This document shows, in pieces, positions 8,801-16,655 of a stretch of DNA of 57,743 nucleotides. The stretch covers positions 1 to 57,743 of the forward strand of contig JAEEHP010000249.1 of the NCBI GenBank assembly GCA_016280855.1. The letters run 5' to 3'. The notes under the pieces are model-generated. The model searched no databases. It was not told the DNA's origin and saw nothing but the letters and a program-made list of their open reading frames with translations. The DNA is from Bacteroidaceae bacterium. Lineage in GTDB: Bacteria; Bacteroidota; Bacteroidia; Bacteroidales; Bacteroidaceae. Made by a program: the position numbers and the translations under genes. Positions within the stretch are counted from its first letter, which is position 1; each line of letters begins with the position of its first letter.

Positions 8801-9855
8801 CACAGCTGTTGTTGCAGGATGAACTCGCGATCGGCGATGTCTTCAGGGCTGATGAGTTTCGTGAGCAGATCCATGTCCACTCGTTGCAGCGGATGCGAGA
8901 GCGTGTCGGCCAGGAGTACGGCACCTGCCACGCGCCTCATTCCCTTCTCCTGGGAATAGGCCACAAAGGCTGACAGCGTTTTCTGGGCTTCGCTTTTCTG
9001 CTTGCTCGTCCACACCGCCAGCACCCAGTAGAACGCCGCCACGCCGTCGGAGAGGTAGGGTTCGGGGGCTTTACCCTTGCCGCCACGCATGTTCAGCGCT
9101 TCGGCAAACACCTTCAAGGCCAGGTCGCTCTTGCCCTGCGACATCGCATGGACACCCTTGAGCAGGAAGTCGGAGTAGGTCATGCGGATGGAGGTCGGAG
9201 GGGTGTACTCGCCGCGACATACATAATTATAATAGTTGATCAGCGCCTTCATCTCGCGGATCTCGGGGTCGGTGGCGTCGAATTTGCGCAGTCCGATCTC
9301 GCGTCGCATGATCTCCTCGGGGTCGTTGAAGTCGTCCTTCATCCATTTCCGGGCCAGGGCGCTGACGAACGTCGGGAAGTCCACGTCACGGATCATCGGA
9401 ATCAGGGGTTCGAAGCGGCGGTCGTCAACCAAACCGATGAGGTAGGGTGGCAGGGCGCTGTCGAGAATCATGGCCTGCGGACGCTTGCCTGTGGCGCAGC
9501 GACGAACCATCTGCTGCAGGGCATCGTAATCGGCATAGCGTGTCAGGGGCCAGCCGTCGAACTCGTCGAACCATTCCGGATGCTGTTCCAGTCCGAAGCG
9601 GAACACTTCGCCGTACATTCGAGGCCGTATGTATTCGCGTTGAGGGCCAAAGTGCGTTGCAGCCTCGTGAACCACGAAGCCGTCTTTGATCAGTTCGGCC
9701 GTCATCAGGGGCAGCTCTCCCATGAGGCATTCGCCGTGGACGCTGAGCTGCAGGCGGTCTTCATCCTTGAGGTCCTGGCCGATGTAAGCGTAGAGACATG
9801 CCAGCTTCTGCATCGCTGGCTTCAGGGTTGAAAGATATAGTTGTACGATAGTCAT
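5848..9855 (-). CDS. SNF2-family helicase with long uncharacterised N-terminal region
   Basis: This is a 1335-residue protein. The C-terminal third is a complete SWI2/SNF2 ATPase: motif I DDMGLGKTVQTI near 904-915, DEAHNIKN near 1000, LTGTPVQN, and motif VI RAYRIGQTQ near 1273. Such proteins translocate on double-stranded DNA and remodel protein-DNA complexes. The first 850 or so residues contain no zinc-binding or SWIM motif that I can see; they look like mixed alpha and beta domains, with a region near 690-880 that resembles the beta-rich segment in front of other bacterial SNF2 motors. It is transcribed from a well-formed promoter (9929-9959) and coupled to trmD. The exact role is unknown; DNA repair or transcription recycling (RapA-like) is possible. 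Confidence 0.93.
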   Translation of the reverse strand: MTIVQLYLSTLKPAMQKLACLYAYIGQDLKDEDRLQLSVHGECLMGELPLMTAELIKDGFVVHEAATHFGPQREYIRPRMYGEVFRFGLEQHPEWFDEFDGWPLTRYADYDALQQMVRRCATGKRPQAMILDSALPPYLIGLVDDRRFEPLIPMIRDVDFPTFVSALARKWMKDDFNDPEEIMRREIGLRKFDATDPEIREMKALINYYNYVCRGEYTPPTSIRMTYSDFLLKGVHAMSQGKSDLALKVFAEALNMRGGKGKAPEPYLSDGVAAFYWVLAVWTSKQKSEAQKTLSAFVAYSQEKGMRRVAGAVLLADTLSHPLQRVDMDLLTKLISPEDIADREFILQQQLCLLLAANLTGYELTPEVFHPQSSFLRHEAERYITLNKFEKKRLSNAFGSKPISGVTKTADPWELMLDRLIASEAQYKEGVDEGEHRVMYVIMNDGESVELREQNRLKDGRWGSGKQLPWNRFISGSEPFMDRADQAVVADVRFLGASRLTIGIILPHMAGSDRVFTGEKMPYRRVTIEEQKPYIILEPTDDGFHLQSNVTFKDLLSQSNVYRRDDAMHYTYFPMSDHERVVLQQLLSVTDFPKTAEEKLRKLLPLIAGTTDIHSSLLPQEEEYESSESQSNIIIRLTPDPTTQTMYDAYLLVRPLIGGKMVLPPAQGDQVIIDYSEKTGRVRIERDIATEARYLDCLLQYCQEKAIDISPALNAHLSTAQALDLLGFASSHQEFCSVEWPEGERLKMRTARQGDWNISLTPHGRWFEIEGDVKLDDASLLTAQQLLEALGNSHGGYVQLKNGDYLWLSERLRRQLDGLESLATMQNNHPAISMLQTGLLGEIVNGEIDIHHDEDFEALKQRIDKAEKLKPEIPDTLQATLRPYQVDGFEWLMRLSTWEAGACLADDMGLGKTVQTIAFLLAHAKEGPALVVAPASVAPNWRSEIERFAPSLNVYNLNEYFERQALVKQAKASDVIITTYGLMVPAQDIITSREWTTVCLDEAHNIKNRGTKTSAVCMMLNARYRLILTGTPVQNHLGELWNLFQFINPGLLGSYEQFHQKYILPIENLQDSERQQQLQTLVSPFMLRRTKQAVAKELPDKTEINISVELTDDEMAFYEVIRREAEEKVREEGDQLTVNALAELTKLRRTACSAELTNPSWFEGSSKVNTFLELVQNIVEGGHSVLVFSQFTSFLSIVSRALKEAHLPHLYLDGSITIKQREQLVNDFQKGKSPIFLISLKAGGVGLNLTAANYVIHLDPWWNPAIEQQATDRAYRIGQTQAVTVYHLISHHTIEEKILRLHESKRALSDGILEGADQNFKLTAKDMLEMLSNNW

Positions 9856-9923
9856 TTGTTGTTGTTAGATTAGGAAAATAACCTCCCCGAAAGGTGCTTT
9901 CGGGCATGGTTGTTGCCATTTGA

Positions 9924-12011
<2,088 letters not shown>

Positions 12012-12021
12012 TGACGAATGA

Positions 12022-12042
12022 CGAATGATAGTTAATCATTCG
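12022..12042 (+). terminator. Hairpin after ligA
   Basis: CGAATGAT and ATCATTCG form a perfect 8-bp stem with a 5-base loop, 10 bases after the ligA stop. No T run follows, so termination is doubtful; the octamer GACGAATG is also repeated in tandem just before it. Confidence 0.35.
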
Positions 12043-12087
12043 GGAAAGGGATTTATGGTGCCTAAAAGTCAAATAAATGGGATTTCT

Positions 12088-12119
12088 TTTGGTGCGAATA
12101 GAATTCTTGATTAACTTTG
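12088..12119 (+). promoter_or_regulatory. Promoter of the MntA-like gene
   Basis: TTTG at 12088-12091 and TAACTTTG at 12112-12119 are 20 bases apart, matching the Bacteroidetes consensus, and lie 25 bases before the ATG at 12145. Confidence 0.75.
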
Positions 12120-12144
12120 AGGTGCAATAAGGATTGAACAGCCT

Positions 12145-12444
12145 ATGAGTACAGAAACGATGACAAAGACCATAGCTGAGTATTTCAAGACCCAGCCAGT
12201 CCTGAAGGCTTGGCTCTTCGGCTCCTATTCGCGCGGCGAGCAGCGGCCTGACAGCGACGTGGATATCCTTGTGGCTTTGGACTATGACCAACCCATAGGT
12301 TTACGCTTTTTCGGAATGTATGAAGATTTGAAAAACCTATTGGGGCGTGATGTGGATTTAGTTTCCGAACGCACCCTTGAATCCTATGCAAGGGATAGTG
12401 TTGATCATGATAAAAAGCTTGTATATGAGAGAACTGCTTCGTGA
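12145..12444 (+). CDS. Minimal nucleotidyltransferase, MntA-like antitoxin
   Basis: The 99-residue protein has the nucleotidyltransferase signature GSYSRGEQRPDSDVD at 26-40, with metal-binding aspartates 38 and 40 and a third acidic residue in DVDLVSE (Asp71). This is the MntA kind of minimal nucleotidyltransferase, which AMPylates and silences its HEPN partner HepT. It has its own well-formed promoter (12088-12119). Its catalytic residues look intact. The expected hepT partner is reduced to a 16-residue stub overlapping its 3' end, so the antitoxin seems to have lost its toxin. Confidence 0.88.
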   Translation: MSTETMTKTIAEYFKTQPVLKAWLFGSYSRGEQRPDSDVDILVALDYDQPIGLRFFGMYEDLKNLLGRDVDLVSERTLESYARDSVDHDKKLVYERTAS

Positions 12445-12475
12445 TAAGAATCGCGTGGAATACGAATTGCCATAA
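12425..12475 (+). pseudogene. Remnant of a HepT (DUF86, HEPN) toxin gene
   Basis: An ATG at 12425, overlapping the end of the MntA-like gene, opens a frame reading MRELLRDKNRVEYELP and then stops. HepT proteins commonly begin M-R-E-x-L-R-D and continue for about 110 residues with an RX4-6H active site; here nothing of the HEPN core follows, in this frame or in the AT-rich DNA downstream. Overlap with an upstream MntA gene is the normal arrangement for the pair. I infer that the toxin gene was deleted and its end replaced by repeat-rich sequence; the match rests on only a few residues. Confidence 0.5.
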
Positions 12476-12548
12476 TAACCATAATTATTACGTCCATTAC
12501 GATAATTCGTGTCTATTTCGTTCTCGTCTATTCTTTTGATAAATTGTG

Positions 12549-12581
12549 AATTATGAATTATGAATTGTGCATTGTGAATTG
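12549..12581. repeat. Short GAATTATGA-type tandem repeats
   Basis: Imperfect copies of a 9-base unit (GAATTATGA, GAATTGTGC, GAATTG) lie in the gene-free stretch after the MntA-like gene. They code for nothing visible. Confidence 0.6.
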
Positions 12582-12609
12582 TTTTAGTTTTCGTCTTCGT
12601 TTTCGTTAT

Positions 12610-12909
12610 GGTTCTATTGGTTTTAGTGTGAATTAACGTATTTGCTTTATTCTCAACGTAGCCGATTTTTGTCAATGCGGCTGGCCAATTTTTCAACGCA
12701 GAGCCACAGAAGCGCAGAGAATCCGGAGATAAGGAGAGTTCGCAAAGGCATAGCAGCTGACCGTCCTCACGCGCTTAACGTCGACTGCTTCGGCTAAGAT
12801 AAACTTTCCTCGCATTCGCCGAGCGCTGAGAAGTCATCTGAAATAATGAGGTTAAGACGCTCTGAGCATTCTTTTGGTATAGTTAATTCACACTAAATCC
12901 AAAAGAACC
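12610..12909. mobile_element. MITE-like element with 28-bp terminal inverted repeats
   Basis: The ends at 12610-12637 and 12882-12909 are inverted repeats 28 bases long with two mismatches; each reads from GGTTCT at the outside to GTGTGAATTAAC at the inside. The 300-bp unit between and including them has no reading frame of note and contains purine-rich sequence with ACGCAGAG and GCGCAGAG motifs. Size, long inverted ends and lack of coding capacity fit a miniature inverted-repeat element, but I see no convincing target duplication at the flanks. Together with 12476-12609 and 12910-13004 it fills the gene-free gap between the hepT remnant and the DUF4143 gene. Confidence 0.6.
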
Positions 12910-13004
12910 CCGAAATAACTATCCGGAATTGATATTTGTGGGGAACATCCCACTATGATTCTTCGTCCAAGCAACAGAAAATACGGTATATGATGCCACT
13001 ATTA

Positions 13005-14144
13005 TCAAAATACTTCGCCGCTCCAGAGCATCTTCATGAAGTCAAGGATGTAAATCAATTCTTCGTCACCGGATTTGCGGGTGATAGGATCGAGGGATAC
13101 GAGAATTAGTCGGCAGTCAGGGTGCTCTTCCTTGAAGGCTTTGAGGCCTTTCTTGTGTTTCGTCTCCACATGCTCTGCAGATTTAATCTCAATGGCGACT
13201 TTTGCGTCCCCGATAACAACATCCACTTCCTTTTGGTCATAAGTGTGCCAGTAGGATATCGTGTCCCGTTTGTCGTTGTATCCTTTGTAGGCAATGATCT
13301 CTTGCATTACGAGGTGCTCAAAGGCGTGTCCGTAATCATCGGTACCGCGCTTCAGGGAGTTGCGGCCCATCAGGTAGTTGGCAAGGCCGACATCGAAATA
13401 GTAGAACCGTGGCGCCTGAACAATCTTCCGCTTGATTTCTTTCCGGAATGCAGGTATCTCATACCCGATGAGCGTGTCATACAGAATTTGGAAATACGAC
13501 TTGACGGTCTTGGCTGAGACGCCACAGTCTGCGGCAATATTGGAATAGTTCAGCATTTCGCCGTCGGAAATGGCAGCTACCTCCATAAAACGTTCGAAGG
13601 CATCGAGCTCCCTTACTTCGCCCTCTTCCCTGATCTCTTCGTCCAGATACACTTTCACGTAACCGGACAAACGCTTGGTGGCATCCTCTACCATATAGTG
13701 ACGCGGAATCATTCCGTTCTGTACAGCGCGGTCGATTTGGAAGTCGGTCACCTCTGGCCAAACCAGAGGAAATAGCGTTTCAGGTATTGCACGGCCACCA
13801 AGTGTGTTGGCGCCTGAACGCTTTAGTTTCCTGGCGCTGGAACCGCTGAGGATAAAGAATAATCCTCTTTCCACCATTAGGGAATGCACTACGTCCAACA
13901 AGTCTGGGACTTTCTGTATCTCATCAACGATGACCAGCGTGCCCGCAGGTTTATCTTGAAGAGCCTCCCAAAAGGAATTGGGATTCTGTTTGAGGGATTT
14001 TCTCACTCCTGGGTTTAGTAAATCGTAGTAAATGGCTCCTTTGAATCTTTCTTTCAGAAGCGTAGATTTACCTGTCTGGCGTGCTCCAAACAGGAACATT
14101 CCTTCGTCTAACTTACCTTCGATATCAAATATTCTATTATACAT
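13005..14144 (-). CDS. ATPase with C-terminal DUF4143 domain
   Basis: The 379-residue protein has Walker A GARQTGKS at 20-27, Walker B TLVIVDEIQ near 68-76, and a sensor region LSGSSARKLKRSGANTLGGR. The second half is DUF4143, ending with a PD-(D/E)xK-like pattern (EVDVVIG then AIEIKSAE). Families of this type are abundant accessory genes in Bacteroidetes; function is unknown, with DNA transactions or defence suspected. The ATG at 14144 was chosen because AAAGGA lies just upstream and because the promoter at 14229-14259 would start transcription after the more distal ATG at 14258. It stands alone in a region with a broken antitoxin pair and a MITE-like element. Confidence 0.88.
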   Translation of the reverse strand: MYNRIFDIEGKLDEGMFLFGARQTGKSTLLKERFKGAIYYDLLNPGVRKSLKQNPNSFWEALQDKPAGTLVIVDEIQKVPDLLDVVHSLMVERGLFFILSGSSARKLKRSGANTLGGRAIPETLFPLVWPEVTDFQIDRAVQNGMIPRHYMVEDATKRLSGYVKVYLDEEIREEGEVRELDAFERFMEVAAISDGEMLNYSNIAADCGVSAKTVKSYFQILYDTLIGYEIPAFRKEIKRKIVQAPRFYYFDVGLANYLMGRNSLKRGTDDYGHAFEHLVMQEIIAYKGYNDKRDTISYWHTYDQKEVDVVIGDAKVAIEIKSAEHVETKHKKGLKAFKEEHPDCRLILVSLDPITRKSGDEELIYILDFMKMLWSGEVF

Positions 14145-14167
14145 ACGATCCTTTAATTTAGGGAATG

Positions 14168-14199
14168 TACTCCCGATTTTTATAGGAAATTCGGGAGTA
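14168..14199 (-). promoter_or_regulatory. Inverted repeat in the leader of the DUF4143 gene
   Basis: TACTCCCGA (14168-14176) and TCGGGAGTA (14191-14199) form a perfect 9-bp inverted repeat with a 14-base spacer, between the promoter and the start codon. It could be an operator or an RNA hairpin in the leader. Confidence 0.45.
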
Positions 14200-14228
14200 T
14201 GGTCACGAATTTCATTAATATTTCGGTG

Positions 14229-14259
14229 CAAAAATACGTGTTTTGTCGGAATCCGCAAA
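14229..14259 (-). promoter_or_regulatory. Promoter of the DUF4143 ATPase gene
   Basis: The minus strand has TTTG at 14259-14256 and TATTTTTG at 14236-14229, 19 bases apart, a good Bacteroidetes match. Confidence 0.7.
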
Positions 14260-14325
14260 ATGTTTTAGCTATAAATTGCCGAAAACCGCAAAATGTTTCA
14301 GATGACCGTCTTATTCTAATAAGTG

Positions 14326-14356
14326 AAGCCGCCTACCTTGGTGGGTGAGGCGGCTT
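14326..14356 (-). terminator. Hairpin downstream of the SASA acetylesterase gene
   Basis: AAGCCGCCT and AGGCGGCTT form a 9-bp stem about 20 bases after the stop at 14378. The minus strand beyond it is only moderately T-rich, so it is a likely but not perfect terminator. Confidence 0.5.
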
Positions 14357-14377
14357 ACATTTATAGATGAGATGAGA

Positions 14378-16519
14378 TTAGCGGAAGTCGGGCCAGTCGT
14401 CGGTGCGGAAGGGACCGACGGGGAGGCCGGAGGTGGTGACGAGGTTCGTGGCGGGGTTGTCAGCCCAAGCATAGCGCACAGCAACGGGTCGCGGCACTTC
14501 GGGCGCTTCGACGACGACGCGCTGCATGAAGCCTTCGCCTTCGGTGTGTGCCTTGGCGACGTACCATTTGTGGTCGGCGCCGGCGATGGTGAAGCCCTTG
14601 ATGTCGGCGTTGTCGGCCAAGGCATCGCTGCCCCAGGTGCGACGGAAGGTGAGGATGGCACGAGGTGCATCGATGCGCATCTGGTAGTATTCGGGAGCTG
14701 CACAGGGCTCCGTCTTGCCGTAGGTGCGGTTCAAGGCGAGCAATGCCAGGCGGCGACCTACCTCCTGCTTGTTCTTCGGGTGGATGTCATTAGCCATGCC
14801 GATGTCGATGTTCACCGCCATGCCCACGCCGTCGAGCTGCAACGCCTTGCGCTGAGCCTCACGGATGGCTGCCCATTCGGATTGTGGCTGCACGTCCTGA
14901 GCACGGAGGTAGTTGGCAATCTGCACGAAGTAGAAGGGTAGGGCTTTGGACTCCTGCTGGGGGAAGAAACCGCGACGTCGTTCGCCCTGCTGGGGCTGTG
15001 GCTTGGGATAGGCTGCCACCTCGGCATTACGGTTGAAGCGCGACTGCCAGTCGAGGATGAGCGTCTCGAAGAGGCTCTCGTACTGAATGGCGCGACCGAC
15101 GTTGCTGCAGCCCTGGTACCAGAGGAAGCCGCGGACGGGCATCGTCAGGAAAGGCGCTACCATGGCGTTGTAGAGGTTGGCGGGGTAGTGGGAGTCGTTG
15201 GGCCGTTTGGGCTCGACGGTTCCCGACAGGTGCTCGATGCTCTTGGCATCCATGCCCACCTGGTAGCGCCAAGGACCTGCGAGGGACAGCGTCTGGCCGC
15301 CGCCCTGAAGGTTCATGGCTTTGGCTTCGCCGCCGAAACCGCCGTTGCCGCTGGTGTCATAGACGCGAACGGTGATGACGTTGCGACCGGCTTTGACGAG
15401 ACGGCCGGGTACGGTGTAGGAACGTACGGCACTCCACGAATTGGTGCCGCCGACGCGCTCGCCGTTCCAGTAGGTGATGTCCTGGTCGTCGATGGGACCG
15501 AGGTTGAGCTTCAGGTTCTTACCCACCATGGCGGCAGGGATATCCACGACACGACGGAACCACACGACGCCGTCGAAGGACTTGAACGGATCTGTAGTGT
15601 CCCATTGTGCGGGCTGCTCCATGGTCGTCCATGCGCTATCGTCGAAGTCGGCGGCTGTCCAGCGAGTGCGGTTGAAGTCGCCGTCGATGAGTCCGCCATC
15701 GTTGCCGAACATCTTCTTCTGCCAGGCGGCGTGGTCGTCGAGATAGAGGTCGTAGATCTTGCGCTCGTCGTAGCCCGTGGCAGCGAGGCGACGCATCTGC
15801 TCCTCATAGCCGGTGACGTTGGCGAGTGCTTCGTTGCTCACCCAGCTCTCGGCAGGTGTGCCGCCCCACGAGCTATTGACGACGCCGACGGCGATGCCGA
15901 GTTTTTGGGATACCTCGCGAGCAAAGAAATAGGCGCAAGCCGAGAACTCAGCCACCATCTCTGGCGAACACACCGCCCAGCCGAGGGTGTGTCCCTGCGG
16001 GACGGCCGTTTGCGGCAAGTGGGCCGTGGCACGTCCCACTTGGAAGAGACGTACGAGGGGATGGTTGGCATTGGCTACCTCTTGCTCGTAATTATTGACT
16101 TTTCCCCATCCGTTGACAGGCATTTCCATGTTCGACTGTCCGCTGCAGAACCACACTTCACCAGCCATGACGTTGGTGAGTACGGTCTTCTGTCCGTCGT
16201 CGAAGGTGAGGGTGTAAGGGCCGCCGGCAGCAGGAACGCGGAGATCAAAGTTGAAGGCTCCGGTCTTAGCATCGGCTTTGACCTTGGCGGTTTGTCCGTC
16301 CCACGATGTGGTGATCTTCACTTGTGCCCCCTTCTTGGCGGTGGCTTGCAGGTGAACGATGGTCTGCTGCTGCAGCACCATGTTTGATGTCATCCATTCC
16401 GGCAGCTTCACCTCGGCAGAGGCGGTGGCGGAGAGGAGGAGGAAGATAATAAAAGACCCACCCCTCACCCTCCCTGTGAGGGAGGAAGTGGATAGTTTTG
16501 CAAATAGTTTATTGAACAT
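14378..16519 (-). CDS. Sialate O-acetylesterase family (SASA) protein
   Basis: This 713-residue secreted esterase probably removes acetyl groups from sialic acid or other acetylated glycans. The nucleophile block GQSNM is at 127-131 (Ser129) and the Asp/His block ANDIHPKN near 578-585. Between them is a beta-galactosidase-type jelly-roll insert (VDIPAAMVGKNLKLNL onward, TVRVYDTSGNGGFGG), usual in Bacteroidetes members. The N terminus has an ordinary hydrophobic signal (FIIFLLLSATASA), but residues 10-22 (STSSLTGRVRGGS) are encoded by a G/C-rich repeat also found in part in the upstream spacer, so the signal n-region seems to have been extended by a repeat. The ATG at 16519 is the only good start. 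It follows the GH97 gene, probably in the same glycan-use operon. Confidence 0.92.
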   Translation of the reverse strand: MFNKLFAKLSTSSLTGRVRGGSFIIFLLLSATASAEVKLPEWMTSNMVLQQQTIVHLQATAKKGAQVKITTSWDGQTAKVKADAKTGAFNFDLRVPAAGGPYTLTFDDGQKTVLTNVMAGEVWFCSGQSNMEMPVNGWGKVNNYEQEVANANHPLVRLFQVGRATAHLPQTAVPQGHTLGWAVCSPEMVAEFSACAYFFAREVSQKLGIAVGVVNSSWGGTPAESWVSNEALANVTGYEEQMRRLAATGYDERKIYDLYLDDHAAWQKKMFGNDGGLIDGDFNRTRWTAADFDDSAWTTMEQPAQWDTTDPFKSFDGVVWFRRVVDIPAAMVGKNLKLNLGPIDDQDITYWNGERVGGTNSWSAVRSYTVPGRLVKAGRNVITVRVYDTSGNGGFGGEAKAMNLQGGGQTLSLAGPWRYQVGMDAKSIEHLSGTVEPKRPNDSHYPANLYNAMVAPFLTMPVRGFLWYQGCSNVGRAIQYESLFETLILDWQSRFNRNAEVAAYPKPQPQQGERRRGFFPQQESKALPFYFVQIANYLRAQDVQPQSEWAAIREAQRKALQLDGVGMAVNIDIGMANDIHPKNKQEVGRRLALLALNRTYGKTEPCAAPEYYQMRIDAPRAILTFRRTWGSDALADNADIKGFTIAGADHKWYVAKAHTEGEGFMQRVVVEAPEVPRPVAVRYAWADNPATNLVTTSGLPVGPFRTDDWPDFR

Positions 16520-16610
16520 AAGTCTATATTGTTTTTATTCTTAGAGATTATTATTCGATTTCTCTTCTTGATGGTGACCACTCCCTCCCTCACAGGGTGC
16601 CAGGAAGGCG
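16467..16610. repeat. G/C-rich inverted repeat pair around the SASA gene start
   Basis: The 13-base motif CTCCCTCACAGGG occurs on the plus strand at about 16583-16597 and on the minus strand at about 16470-16485, the second copy inside the coding sequence for the signal peptide. Both sit in longer GGGAGGGT-rich tracts. Confidence 0.5.
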
Positions 16611-16655
16611 GAACTATTAAGTGTTCCTGCTGGACTGATTCGGGGGGAGGGTCTT

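Noticed and set aside
12358..12696. 112-codon frame on the minus strand starting in the MITE-like element
   Set aside because: It runs through low-complexity Lys/Thr-rich sequence (repeated KTKTKTK) and overlaps the MntA-like gene; no coding signs.
14144..14258. Upstream ATG adding 38 residues to the DUF4143 protein
   Set aside because: The promoter at 14229-14259 would start transcription after it.
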